From Forficula auricularia (lineage: Eukaryota > Arthropoda > Insecta > Dermaptera > Forficulidae): a stretch of 64,000 nt of DNA. The stretch lies in NCBI GenBank assembly GCA_024734495.1, contig JALMQS010000030.1, forward strand, positions 6,028,640 to 6,092,639. The letters run 5' to 3'. Below the pieces are notes generated by a model that did no database searches, was not told where the DNA came from, and saw only the letters and a program-made list of their open reading frames with translations. Positions within the stretch are counted from its first letter, which is position 1. Each line of letters starts with the position of its first letter. Shown here in pieces: positions 46,938 to 58,239 of the stretch. The position numbers and the translations under genes were made by a program.

Positions 46938-49900
46938 TTAGATTAGGTCAGCAACTGTAAAAAAAAGAATATTATTATTATTAATAAAACAATCTAATGT
47001 ATGAAAATTGAAAATATGTATCAATAAGAAATTACCATTCATAGGCATTTCATCAATCTGGGTTGAGTAATACTGTTCAATATCTCGAAGGATTCTTATG
47101 TCATCACTTTTAACAAAATTAATAGCAACACCTTTTCTGCCGAATCTTCCAGATCGTCCAATTCTAAAAGAAAAAAGGGTTAGTACTCAAAAACTACCAA
47201 TACAATAAATTATGTTGATTAATTTCCAAAACTTAAGTGACTGCCTAATTTATATATTTCAAATTTCAAGGGTTATTTGTCACACAATTAAAATAAATTT
47301 AATAATCTCAATGAATTATTTTTATTTAATTAATTGCATATACATACTATTGGAGAAAATTACGAAGAGATGACATCTATTCAAGATACATAACTAAAAA
47401 TGCAACGTAAATTAACTCCCGAATATCTCTTGGCAGTTGCTTGAGCGTTAATAAATGAGGATTAAGAAAATAAATATATTCTTATGAGAAATATGTTTTT
47501 GTTCCCCGACATAGAGCACTTTTAGAGATTACTGATTTCCGCCAATATATTATTAAGTAGGTTATAATGAAAGGCAGTCCAAATTATTTAAATTCCGACG
47601 TTTCTGAGACCTTTCCTCTCATTCTTCAGGGTCATCATCATCATCATTAGCCTGTCGATAGCGACAATCCACTGCTGAATATAGGCCTCTTCCATCAAAT
47701 GGAAGGGGTTGGCATTAAGTCACCACGCTTGCCAGACGGATTGGTGACTAGGAATCAGATTATAGCCGGTCAAATATCAATGCAGGGACTCGGACTCGAA
47801 CCCGGGACTCCTGCTTAGAAGGCTAGTGTCTTAAGCTCTCGGCTAATCCGATTCCCCATTCTTCAGGGTAATGAATAGTTATTGATGGGTGAGTATAACT
47901 CGGCTCCCATTTGTCTCTATTTTCAGTGATAACAACAATATTACAAAAAAATTTTATTCAAATTCCGACGTTTCGGAGACCTTTCCTCTCCTTCTTCAGG
48001 GCAATGAATAGTTATTGATGGGTGAGTATAACTCGGCTTCCATTTGTCTCTACTTTCAGTGATAACAACAATATTACAATAGTTTTGTGGACTTTTGGAG
48101 CAGAGTTATACTCACCCATCAATAACTATTCCATTACCATGAAGGAAGGAGAGTGAAAGGTCTCAGAAACGTCATAATTTGAATAAAAAATTTAAATAAT
48201 TTGGACTGCCTTTCATTATAACCTACTTATTTCGCTTACCAGTCCGTCTTTCTAAGAAAATAAATAAAATTAAAATATATTATTAAATTTATTTTAATTG
48301 CGTGACATATTTAACCCTTAAAATTTGAAAAATATAAATTAATATTATCAATATTTAAAAAATTTAAATAAATATGTTTAATTTACCTGTGAATATATAA
48401 TTCACGATTGTTTGGTAAATCATAATTAATTACAAGTGATACTTGTTGCACATCAATACCACGAGCCCACACATCAGTAGTTATAAGAACCCGACTGAAA
48501 AAATTGAAAAAAAAATCATTTTAGAAAAAATAAATAATGTTGGGAAATTGATTTATATTTATTCAATCAATTAATAACTTACCTTTGACCAGATCTAAAT
48601 TCTTTCATAATGGCATCTCTCTCTTTCTGAGGCATGTCACCATGCATAGAACTTACAGTGAAATTAGCTTCTCTCATTTTTTCTGTGAGCCAATCAACCT
48701 GTTAAATATAATATGATAGATAAAATGTGAAAAAACAATGAAATGTACAGTGATTAAATCTTGATTCAATGAATTACCTTTCGTTTAGTATTACAAAAAA
48801 TAACAGCTTGTGTGATTGTAAGGGTATCATATAGATCGCATAAAGTATCAAATTTCCATTCTTCTCTTTCTACAGCAACGAAAAATTGTTTGATTCCTTC
48901 CAATGTCAATTCATCACTGAAAATAATATTAATAAATTAAAAATCCGATTGTTTTGATGTTATGACAGTGATAACGATAAACTTGTCTTGCAAGTATCAA
49001 TCAACCAAAATATTTAAAACAGTTTATGATAGATTTTGATCAATATTTGGGACTTCTACCCTAGTAATATGTGATTAATCTGATTTATCATACTCCAGCA
49101 TTCGTCGTATTTATATACAGTCGAAAAAATAGAACCTAGATGAGTCTGAGCATTTTTCACTGGAAAATTTTCTAAATCTAAAGGGTTTGATTTATAGTTT
49201 TTAACTCTATAAATGGAAAAGTTACTCGAATAAAAAAAATCGAATTTTATTAAAAGTATGAATTTGTGCAATTATAAAAACACAACTATAAATAAGATTT
49301 AATAGATATTAAATTGAGTTACTAAGAGACCATAGTGGTAATTCAGAAAAGATTGTGATCTCACTTATTTAGGTTTGACTGTAATTTTAATTCCATTACT
49401 ATGTAAGAAATAGAATTGGGGTATTTTTATGTATATAGTCATCGAGAAAGAAAGAGTATTGTTAAATAAGCAACATATTTACTTGTTTTTAGACAGTGGG
49501 ACTAGCCAGAATTCGAACCCGGGACCCCACATTTTATGAGTAAAGTTCTAACCAAGGGAGTACCCATCCAGCAAATCAAACCATTTCCCATTGCTCATAT
49601 TAAGATAATATTTCATTTTTCTTTATTTTATTTTCGCAGCTCTTTAGTGACCTACCTGTTAAACTATAAGTAAATATCTCTTAATTAACCACAGCACGTA
49701 GCCACAAATTAACCACAACCAACCTAGCTGATCATCTCAGTGTCTAAATTTTTTCTTTTCTTTATTTTTCAATTTAATTTATACTCATTTTGGGTGTTTA
49801 TTTTCAAAATTTTACATCCTCATTAGAAGCAAAGTTGTAGAGGATGTAATTATACCTCATGGCTTGAAAAAACAAAAATATTTTCCAAATAAGGGTGCTG

Positions 49901-52900
49901 TGGTTAATTGACAGGTATTTATTTATAAAATTAATAATATACACTAGGAACCATAAATATCGACTCATCCTAATTGCAGATTTTGTTGAACTTTCTTTGC
50001 TATTACGTAATATTAACTCTTAATAAAAATTACTAGTAAAAATGTAAAATCCCTAAGATTTCAAATACTTTTTATTAAAATCGGTTCCTAGTTACGAGAA
50101 AATAAATTTTAATATGGAAAACAAGAAAATTGGGACAGACAAGGACAGAGATTTAACTAATAGTAACAAATTAATATGTCAATTACTTACCGTTTGACCA
50201 ATATGCGAATAGGGTCTGTCATAAATTTACTTGTCATTTCCAAAATTTCATGAGGGAGTGTAGCAGAAATCAAAACAACCTTGAAAAATGAAAAGAATGA
50301 ATTATTTTAAAGTATTCGAATAATATTAAATAGTTTTAAATGAAATTCATAAAAAAAAATGGTTTTATTTTTAAAACTTCACTCAAATAAATGCTTAAAA
50401 ATAAAATTGAATTTGATCTGTCAGTGATTGTGTATCTATTTTTTAGTAAGATCGGGTTCTTACTAGTTAAAACTGACTGAATACCTTTGTGACAGGTAGA
50501 ATTTACTGATGTTCGTTGAGTTTTGTTTAAAGGTCTTGAATCTTCATTTTTGAACTTCCGCCTCATTTTGGGTGTTTATTTTCAAAATTTTACATCCTCA
50601 TTAGAAGCAAAGTTGTAGAGGATGTAATTTTTGACATTTTCGTTTAAAAAATTTTTTGAAAATAAACATTCAGGGTCAAAAATGAAGGCTCTAGACCTTT
50701 GAACCAAACTCAAACAACATCAGTAAATTCTAGTTGTCCTAAAGGCATTCAGTGAAACGCTTTTTAACTAGTGAGAAGCCGTTCTTACTAAAAACGGGTT
50801 TTTACTGCAACATATCTATAAAGGTGATGAAGGCTAAGTTTGAATTAACTGAATTCGAAATACTGTTCAATGAAACTGCTTCAACCTTCAGTAGTCCAGT
50901 GGTCTAATTCCTTTTTAGTAAATTATTCATTAATTTAAAATAAAAGATATAAAATTTGCGAGAAACTTTTTTATTGATGCTGCACTGATATGACTGATCT
51001 TTTTTGGTTAGTTTAAGATTTTTTAACTGATTCTAAAATATCTGAAGGAGAAATTGATTTTCATCCTAGAATTTAAAAATACTAGAGTGCATCAATAAAA
51101 ATTATAAATAAGATTTTTAAATTTTGAGAAAATATAGTAGTAGGGGAGGCTATAGAGAAAACATATTAAAAGGAGAATTCATTAGAAACCAAGATGTAAA
51201 AAGGTTTCTAATTCTTTTTATGATTATGTTTATATGAAAAATATAAAAGACAATTTGAAATCTTGAGATAAAATGAAAATATAATTTTACACTGACAATG
51301 ACCTTTCATTAATTTAAACCGAGGGGTGAACCGCGATTGGAATTAGGTGTACACGTCCTTGGAATTATGTGGAATTATTTTGGAATTCATTATATAATGC
51401 CCCTTCATCTATTGTCTTCTACTTGGAAATGAAAGTGGAAGTAGGTGTACACGATATTAGGTCGCTGTTCACCCCTCGATTTAAACACTTTTCTTAAATT
51501 TATTGAACTTGATGTGATATTTATATAGTATAATATAATATAAGAAAAAAAAAGTGTCTCTATTTCATAATATAAGAAAATAATTAAATATATTACCTGA
51601 GTTGCTGGAGGTAAGTAACGATAAACATCATAAATTTGTTCTTTGAATCCTTTATTCAACATTTCATCAGCCTCATCAAGAACTAACATTTTAATTGATC
51701 GTGTTCGAAGGACGCGTCTTCTTATCATATCAAATAAATAAAAATTAAGTTTGATATATATTTTTAAAATAAATTATTTATTTTTTTATTGTATATAAAT
51801 GTATATAAAATACTGATATAAATCTTTTTAAAACATTAATATTCAAAACGTTTCAGGAGAAATTCCCGTTTATCAATGAAAAAATTAATAAAAAGTAGTT
51901 GCAAAATATTGTCTGAAGTAAAATATCTTAATATTTATTTCCTTGATTTAGATCAAGTGATTAATTCTGAAAGATTTCAGAGGTTGTTAGATCAAGTAAT
52001 AAATGCACACTAAACAACTATCAATGCAATGTTTGGCTTTTTATTAACCTTCTTCGGCCTCTGTACAAGGAAATAATTTATTAAAAAAACAGCATTTAGA
52101 TTGAAAAAAGCATTACTTAAAAAAATCATATAACATTCATACCTTGATTTGGTAGATATACATTTGTTATACGATATAATTGCCTTGTCATTTATTTATT
52201 TCCCCATGGTCTAGTCCAGGGGTGGCCAACCCACCCTTGAACATTTTTCCGGCCCGGGAGATTCATCACACTTTTAGAAAATATATTTATTTTATAATGG
52301 CCAAAATAGTGAAAACCAATGTATTAAAAAATACATTAATTGTGTATCCATATATTCAAAAATTAACTGTCGAAATTATGAGAAAAAATATTTTTTAATG
52401 GTTTTATTTATCTATTGAAGGAGACAATAAAAGAGTGTCTTCTGCTGAAATTATAAATTTTATTTTTAACGAAACTATAGTTTCGTGGGCTTTGCTCCTC
52501 TTCATCAGTCTATTACAATTGATTCACAGGAATTAATGTATGAATGGAAATTTATAATTCCAGCAGAAGACCCACTCTTTCAAAGTTTCCATTTATACAT
52601 TAATTTCTGTGAATCAATTGTAATAGACTGATGAAAGAGGTTAAAGCCCTCAAAACTATAGTCTCGTTATAAATCAAATGTATAATTCCAGCAGAAGGCA
52701 CACTCTTTTATTGTCTCCTTCAATATATAAAAAATTCTGCTAACCTCGGCAAAAAACTTTCAATTTGGTTTCATTTATATTTATATATTTTTTATATTTC
52801 ATTTTTAGTGTTATATATTTCTTTACAATGTACGTTTAGTATCATTATTATTATTATATTATCTATGTTTACATGTAAGAATAATAGTAAACACAATAAT

Positions 52901-55900
52901 AATAATTCATGTTTCAATTTTTCAATCCAAAAAAATGTCTATAGTGGGTCTAAATCTTGTTTATTTATTTATTTATTTATTATAACATTGTATCTGTAGG
53001 GCCATTTAGCCCCTTTATTGTACAATTTTAGACCAAAATATTTACAAAAAAATTAATTAAAATAATACAAGAAAAAAACAAAAAATCAAAGGAAAGATAC
53101 ATACTAAATATATGAAACAAAAATAAAAAAAATACAAAATATATAGAAGGAGAGGGAGAAAAAAATTACAATATATAGGATAAAAAACAAAACAAAAATT
53201 ACAATATATAGGATATGAAAACAAAAATTACAATATATAGGATATGAAAACAAAAACAAAAATTACAATATATAGGATATAAAGCAAAAAAAAATTACAA
53301 TAAATAGGATATAAAACAAAAAAATAAAAACAAAAAAAATATATTAGGCTAGGTGCCTGTGTAGTTCTGCTTCGAATACTTCTGGGCGCCCAATCTTCCT
53401 CAAGTTGAGTGGCAGTGCGTTCCAAACCTTGGTCGCCGTGACCTCAAATGAGTCCGCCATCATTTTGCTTCTGTGTGGCGGACAGACCAGAGCGCGCGCA
53501 CGTGTTGACGGGCCACAGGCCAGGGTTCGACATAGGTAGTCCGGCGCACGTCCCAAGAGGACCCCGTACACAAACTTAGCATACCTATACTTCCGGAAGG
53601 CACCAAGGTTCATCCCCAGAATTCTAGTCGCATACTCAGTTACGCTTGCTCTGGGCTCCAGTTGGTAAATGTACCTAGCACAAGCATTTAAAGCAACCGA
53701 AAGACGTCGGCTGCTTCTGCTGTCTAGGTTAAAGTAAACTGAGTCGCAATAAAGGAAGTGGGGAAGAACAATGGCCACAATAATCTTGCGACGAACCTCC
53801 TCGGGCGTGAAGGGCGCCAGCCGGCGCAGGGGAACCAAGGCCCCATATACTCTACGGCAGATCTGAGTCACGTGGTCGCCCCAAGTGAATCGCCCGTTCA
53901 GATGGACTCCCAAATCTCTCACAGAATCTGAATAGGGGATCATAGATCCACAGACCCTAAACGGGGGAGGTGCCACCACTCTTCTATTTGAAATCCATAA
54001 TGCTTGGGTCTTCAGAGGATTGAGCTGGAGTCCATTCACACTCGACCAATTAGCGACCGTCTCAATGTCGCGATTGACCCGGTCGACCGACTGACCCAAA
54101 TTTCTCCCAGCACCCATATAAATTTGGAGATCGTCCGCAAACAGATGGTATTTGCAGTTTAGCAAGACCTCGGGGAGGTCATTGATAAAGAGAGCAAACA
54201 AGAGCGGAGACAGAACTCCACCCTGCGGAACGCCCCTTCCCAATGCACTAAGTGAGGATGCCACCCCGTCTACTTCCACCCACTGATGCCTACCGACCAA
54301 GTATGAATAAATCAATCTACATGCAGACCCCGAAAAACCCGCCAGCCTGTGCAGTTTGGAAACCAGTAAGGTATGGTCAACTGAACCAAAAGCATTCTTA
54401 AAATCCAGGAGGACCAGAAACGCCGATCCACCATTCTCCACCAGAGCCCGACAATCATCAGTCACCCTCAGCAGCGCAGTAGCACAGCTATGCCGCGGTC
54501 TGAATCCAGACTGAAGGTCAACAATCTTATATGGGGATATTTAATTATATATGCGAGTTATTATGCATTTCCAAAGTGGCCCACAAGATCATTTGGGTTA
54601 GCCACCCCGGGTCTAGTCGCTAGGGAAATAAGCCAACATTAACTAAGAACTCTTTTGAAAAACATTTGAGCTTGACATTTTTAAAAAATTATTTTCAAAA
54701 AGTACAATCTGGATGTTTTATTAGAGCTATATTATGTTTAGATGCTTTATTATTATTTTATAAACCAACTGTATTTTGCCAATTTTTCATTGATAAAGGA
54801 AGAATTTCTCCAGAAAACTTTGGAATATTAATAAAGGTTTTTATGATTGTTATTAAAAGATTGTATCATTTATCTTTTATATACATGTATAAATTATAAA
54901 TGTTTAAAATAATGATTTTTACCAAATACTCGACCAGGAGTTCCTGAGACAACATGCTGTCCAAAGTCCAATTTGCGGATATCTTCTCCTAAATTGGTGC
55001 CTCCAATGCATGAGTGACATTGAACGTTCATAAAATCTCCCAAGGCGAGAATGACCTAATTTCAATATTAAAGGAAAAAAAATGTTAATTTATTTTGAAC
55101 TGAAAAAATTTAAATCTATTTATTCTATCGGCAACCTGAACTCCCTCATATAAAGGATGAAAGATTGCTCGTACATTAAATAAACATTTTATTTATTTAT
55201 TTTTAAGATATTGATGCAAGAAGGAATTACACTAATAAAAGTTGAGGCCCATAAAAGCTTGGATTGGCTCCTTTTTTTTTTTTTTTTTTTTTGATGCGGG
55301 GGTTCCTACGGCCATTGCCGCATCCAACATTTCGCACGCCGCGTTGATTTGATTGTTATCCAATTTGAAAGCGAAGAAGTGTTGGGAGTTAGAAAATCAC
55401 GTCTTTCTTAGAAATAAGGGTACTTACGTATTAACACCACCGCAGTGTAGCTGCTACAGATTTGGCGGTTTTCAAATTTCGCCAATCTACACCTAAAATT
55501 TTGAGATAAATCATAAAATAGAATAAATCAGTTCCCTCTTTGTCAAAAAACAACTTGAGACAGGTTCGGTTTATGATCTCGGTTTGGATTAGATAAAAAA
55601 TGCGGGTACATTAACGCAAGGTTTGTTTGGGAACACAATTTTTATCTAATCGAACCGAGATCATAAACCGAACCTATTCAAGTTGTTTTTTGACAGAGGG
55701 GAACTGATTTATTCTATTTTATGATTTATCTCAAAAATTTTAGGTGTAGATTGGCGAAATTTAAAAACCGCCAAATCTTTAGCTGCGGTGGCGTTAATAC
55801 GTAAGTACCAATTTGAGCCTTATATGAATGCTTCACTTGTCAAATCGATTAACTTCATAAAACAAAAAGTGGAGAAATGCCATGAATAATGTACATTATT

Positions 55901-57612
55901 ACATTATTCAATGGCCAAAAAAATTTTGTCATTTAGTGGTGTCAATACTTATTATTAGAGAAATTTGTTTTGAATATATACAGTTAGGAGTCAATCAAGT
56001 GAATAAAAGAATATATGTATAGATGTGGGATTTCACAGGAATAAAATTACAACAGCTTAAAAAATAAAACTCAATATATTTTGGCCTAATTCACCCATCT
56101 TCAGGAGTTACATTAAACTAACTGGTACTATCTTAACCAGTTAGTTTAATGTAACTCCTGAAGATGGGTGAATAGCCCAAAATATATTGAGTTTTATTTT
56201 TTAAACTGTTGTAATGTTATTCCTGTGAAACCTCACATCTATACATATATATATTTTTATGTTAACATTAAATGAAAGCGAAAGTTAAAACTTTTATCTG
56301 GTGGTTAATTATTAGTTTTAACTTTCGCTTTCATTTAATGTTAACATATAAACATTCTAAATAAAATTTATTATTGAATATCTGAACAAAATTCATCTGT
56401 TTCGATTCCCCAAAGAATTAGACAGATGGGAATTGTAGTAAATTTATAAGAACCATTCTATTAGGAAAATAGAAGAGAAGCGCGCTTGAGCTAAAGAGTT
56501 GAATATATATAAAATTTGATTATAGGATCTAGTCAGGGGATCCATCGCCTAAATGGAGAAGGCATCTGCGGGCTTAACGCGGAGGGTGTCGGATCATACC
56601 CGGCTGAGTCCTGTATCTTTTTTTCAACTCTTGGTCCACTATCAAAAACGAGTCTGGTCCCAAGTGCACCAAAATAGGGCAGTGACCAGATAAAAGTTTT
56701 AACTTTCGCTTTCATTTAATGTTAACATATAAACATTCTAAATAAAATTTATTATTGAATATCTGAACAAAATTCATCTGTTTCGATTCTCCAAAAGAAT
56801 CAGACAGATGGGAATTGTAGTAAATATATATATTTTTATATTTATTCTTTTATTTACTATGTTTCACTTACAACCAACACCACTTTCCTTAGAAGTAATA
56901 GTCAATCAAGTGCTTTGACATTAAAATTTAATAAAATCCAGAAAGTGGAGTTAATCGATTTGACAAGAGAAGCATTCATATAAGGTAAGAAGTTGATTGG
57001 ACGTAAAATAGTGTCTGGACTGTATATTAAATGAATAAAATTACCTTTTGAATCTGAGAAGCAAGTTCCCGGGTTGGCGACAAGCATAAAACCTGAGTTT
57101 CACGCACTGATGTGTCCAATGTTTGAAGAATCGAAATAGAAAATGTAGCCGTTTTACCCGTACCAGATTGAGCTTGTGCAATTACATCTCGACCTTTAAC
57201 TATTGGCTTGATAGCTCGCTGTTGAATGGCTGAAGGTTTTTCAAAGCCTTGATGAAAAAAAAATGAGGTTAGTGGTTTACTTATTAAGATTTGAAATTGG
57301 ATTATATTCAACACATATTTTTTTTTAATTCTAAAAATATAAAATTCTAGGTAGGTTTCACAAAATCTATTTTTAAAATTTTTTTGAATTTTCTTTACTT
57401 TATTAAAATATGTTTCACCAAAAACCTAAACCATTCTCCCTTAACAAAATATATATTTTATCACACTTACCATAGGCATAAATTCCTCGAATTAATTCTT
57501 CATTTAATCCCATAGTATCAAATGTTGAAATAACTTCGACATCTTCACTTGTTTCAAATAAAACATTTGATAAATCTTCATTTGGTATAACTCTTCGACG
57601 TGTTTCTTCCAT
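46938..57612 (-). CDS. eIF4A3: Eukaryotic initiation factor 4A-III (DEAD-box helicase of the exon junction complex)
   Basis: Ten coding exons: 57471-57612, 57045-57247, 54923-55055, 51597-51730, 50191-50279, 48778-48916, 48583-48698, 48387-48494, 47036-47163 and 46938-46954, together 1209 nt = 402 residues plus stop. The ATP-dependent RNA clamp is deposited upstream of exon junctions in the nucleus; with Mago, Y14 and Barentsz it marks mRNAs for export, localisation and decay. Visible motifs: Q motif FEKPSAIQQ (49-57), Walker A SGTGKT (75-80), PTRELA (105-110), TPGR (154-157), DEAD (178-181), SAT (209-211), [13 protein letters not shown] (354-366) and the conserved tail MNVADLI. Length and sequence match insect orthologues almost residue for residue. 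All introns are GT-AG except the one between 54922 and 51731, which ends in TG. The ATG at 57612 is the first in frame. Introns hold many transposon insertions, yet the coding sequence is intact. Confidence 0.97.
47557..48273. mobile_element. Foldback repeat in an eIF4A-III intron, carrying a SINE
   Basis: Bounded by the direct repeat aatatattattaa (47544-47556 and 48274-48286). The left end gtaggttataatgaaaggca and the right part tgcctttcattataacctac are inverted copies. Inside there is a local direct duplication of about 140 bp (ttattgatgggtgagtataa twice). Hammerhead-like motifs are at 47597-47629 (-) and 47967-47999 (-). The related sequence at 63175-63187 shows the same flanks without the element, which confirms the insertion borders. 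Confidence 0.85.
47633..47856 (-). mobile_element. tRNA-derived SINE with (ATG)n tail
   Basis: Flanked by the 13-bp duplication cattcttcagggt (47620-47632 and 47857-47869). On the minus strand the 5' head is tRNA-like: a box A in ttagccgagagcttaag, an anticodon-like arm and a B box gggttcgagtcc. The 3' end is aatgatgatgatgatga, the same type of tail as the RTE element at 36552. It inserted into the foldback element at 47557-48273. Confidence 0.85.
49497..49572 (-). mobile_element. tRNA-like sequence (probable SINE head)
   Basis: Minus strand: a box-A-like ttggttagaactttactc, an anticodon-like loop ctcataa (CAT, as in Met) and a B box gggttcgaattc with paired T arm. The acceptor stem is poor (start and end do not pair well), so a SINE or tRNA pseudogene is preferred over a working tRNA. 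It sits in an eIF4A-III intron. Confidence 0.45.
50449..50818. repeat. Foldback repeat, second copy of the 13430 family
   Basis: The arms gggttcttactagtt / aactagtgagaagcc and cctcattttgggtgtttatt / aataaacattcagggtc mirror one another around cattagaagcaaagttgtag. The end ggtttttactgcaacat matches the 13430-14285 copy. This copy lacks the hAT-like insertion. A fragment of its centre recurs at 49787-49860. Confidence 0.65.
51320..51478. mobile_element. GAGGGGTGAACC-family MITE, copy 3
   Basis: Ends cgaggggtgaaccgcg and cgctgttcacccctcg, with the perfect 8-bp duplication atttaaac (51312-51319 and 51479-51486). Same family as 15603 and 19571. It lies just 118 bp from an eIF4A-III exon, within the intron. 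Confidence 0.88.
52409..52764. mobile_element. Foldback element of the 45005 family
   Basis: Flanked by tggttttattta and tggtttcattta (one mismatch). Contains ttgaaggagacaataaaaga and the complementary tcttttattgtctccttcaa, plus tgccgagg...ttagcagaatttt at the right in inverted sense. Hammerhead-like motifs are at 52473-52508 (-) and about 52630-52668 (+). Confidence 0.7.
52963..54528 (-). mobile_element. 5'-truncated GC-rich LINE with (TAAA)n-type tail
   Basis: Minus-strand element: the 3' tail is repeated aataaataaataaataa (read from 52980 leftwards), preceded by ggggctaaatggccctacag, then a 3' region with tandem tacaatatataggatat units (53160-53320), then the reverse-transcriptase ORF. 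The start at about 54528 is abrupt, so it is 5' truncated. The coding part is near 50% GC against roughly 30% around it. Confidence 0.85.
53344..54528 (-). CDS. LINE reverse transcriptase (partial, open frame)
   Basis: The frame is open from the truncation point (about 54528) to the stop at 53344; the first Met is at 54465, but upstream in-frame sequence ([18 protein letters not shown]) belongs to the same protein. Motifs: GFRPRHS, catalytic Asp in [28 protein letters not shown], catalytic LFADDLQIY, and [17 protein letters not shown]. The endonuclease and N-terminal RT are absent, so it cannot act alone, but the remaining frame has no stops. No RNase H follows. Best described as a Jockey/CR1-like arthropod LINE; the clade is not certain. 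It is inserted in a hAT element in an intron of eIF4A-III, in the same orientation as the host gene. Confidence 0.88.
   Translation of the reverse strand, partial: KIVDLQSGFRPRHSCATALLRVTDDCRALVENGGSAFLVLLDFKNAFGSVDHTLLVSKLHRLAGFSGSACRLIYSYLVGRHQWVEVDGVASSLSALGRGVPQGGVLSPLLFALFINDLPEVLLNCKYHLFADDLQIYMGAGRNLGQSVDRVNRDIETVANWSSVNGLQLNPLKTQALWISNRRVVAPPPFRVCGSMIPYSDSVRDLGVHLNGRFTWGDHVTQICRRVYGALVPLRRLAPFTPEEVRRKIIVAIVLPHFLYCDSVYFNLDSRSSRRLSVALNACARYIYQLEPRASVTEYATRILGMNLGAFRKYRYAKFVYGVLLGRAPDYLCRTLACGPSTRARALVCPPHRSKMMADSFEVTATKVWNALPLNLRKIGRPEVFEAELHRHLA
55416..55810. repeat. Foldback repeat, arms of ~175 bp
   Basis: The left arm (gtacttacgtattaacacca, tttggcggttttcaaatttcg, gttcggtttatgatctcgg) is mirrored at the right (ccgagatcataaaccgaac, cgaaatttaaaaaccgcca, gttaatacgtaagtac). 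The loop is about 55600-55640. It lies in the eIF4A-III intron between exons 3 and 2. A poly-T run (55271-55292) lies nearby. Confidence 0.8.
56024..56242. repeat. Near-perfect 219-bp palindrome
   Basis: Arms gatgtgggatttcacagga / tcctgtgaaacctcacatc and gttacattaaactaactgg / ccagttagtttaatgtaac meet around gtactatctt. Each arm includes a degenerate hammerhead-like word (cctgaagatgggtgaat...cccaaaa). Confidence 0.8.
56266..56830. repeat. Direct and inverted duplications around a tRNA-like sequence
   Basis: About 130 bp (ttttaactttcgctttcatt, aacatataaacattctaaat, ctgaacaaaattcatctgtt) occurs at about 56320-56455 and again at 56697-56830 in the same orientation. The left edge (aatgaaagcgaaagttaaaac, cttttatctggt) is an inverted piece of the right one. 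The tRNA-like sequence 56538-56612 lies between the direct copies. Confidence 0.7.
56538..56612 (+). tRNA. tRNA-like sequence (pseudogene or SINE head; anticodon loop ggcttaa)
   Basis: 75 nt fold as a cloverleaf: acceptor GGATCCA/TGAGTCC (six of seven pairs), D arm GCCT-loop-AGGC, anticodon stem CTGCG/CGCGG with loop GGCTTAA (position 34-36 CTT), T arm GTCGG/CCGGC with loop ATCATAC. A T-run follows at 56616-56624, as at Pol III terminators. Against a working tRNA: base 33 is G not T, the T loop lacks TTC and A58, and there is an extra base before the anticodon stem. It lies inside an eIF4A-III intron on the opposite strand to the gene. Confidence 0.4.
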
Positions 57613-58016
57613 TTTAATAATTGCAAATGAGCTCAAATTATATAGAGAACAATTAAAATAAAATTAATTTGTCAAAAAAATATAGCATTTACTTTCAAAA
57701 TAAAATATATTATGATAAATCTAGGAATGTATATAGTTAATAACATATACAATAATATGATAGGTAAGAGATACTATGAAACTGTTTTATCTACACTTCC
57801 ATGTTCCTTTCGTTAAATCACATGCACAAAACATTGGTTCTGGATCTGTTCCTTTGTTATTTATTTTACTCTGAGGAGAGTTAGAAAAGCTCCAATTTTA
57901 AAAGAAAAATGTATCAATTTTATAAATTATGTCATTTATTATTATAATATTTCAAATAATAAAACTAAAATTCATTATTTAATTAAATTAAATAGAAAGA
58001 AAATTAATGTGATTTT
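57613..58016. other. 5' flank of eIF4A-III
   Basis: Contains the 5' untranslated region and probably the promoter of eIF4A-III on the minus strand. No defined core-promoter element could be picked out. No other gene. Confidence 0.4.
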
Positions 58017-58163
58017 AGTTTATTATATAAGATTATTAGGTTCAAGCAGCCAGAATAAAGAAAAATATCTCCAAAGACGAAGTTTTGATTTATTTTCAAA
58101 ACGATTTTTTATTTTTTTATTCTGGCTTCTTGAAATCTAATAATCTTATATAATTAAACTACA
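58017..58163. repeat. Small inverted repeat
   Basis: Left ttagtttattatataagattattagg and right (c)taataatcttatataattaaac are complementary (read in shorter pieces), with ccagaataaa / ttattctgg completing the arms. About 45 bp per arm. Confidence 0.6.
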
Positions 58164-58239
58164 AATTAAGTAAATTTTATTTGTTTTTTTTATCCAAAAA
58201 TAATCAATTATATATACATTATATACCTAGATTGGAAAT

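Larger units (their letters stand above)
52217..54610. mobile_element. hAT-type element in eIF4A-III intron, host of two further insertions
   Basis: Ends caggggtggccaaccca and tgggttagccaccccgg (one mismatch in the core), with a perfect 8-bp duplication gtctagtc (52209-52216 and 54611-54618). Most of its 2.4 kb is later insertions: a foldback (52409-52764) and a GC-rich LINE (about 52963-54528). Its own sequence is only about 400 bp and non-coding. Confidence 0.85.

Noticed and set aside
47544..48286. Tandem array or CRISPR-like pattern from the repeated tattgatgggtgagtata words
   Set aside because: Only two direct copies within a foldback element, long and unequal, with no spacer structure; the genome is eukaryotic.
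54666..54899. 77-codon plus-strand frame in an eIF4A-III intron
   Set aside because: AT-driven opening with no domain and no splice or start context.
57415..57636. Longer eIF4A-III N-terminus starting at 57636
   Set aside because: That start is a TTG; the first ATG in frame is at 57612 and gives a protein of normal insect length.
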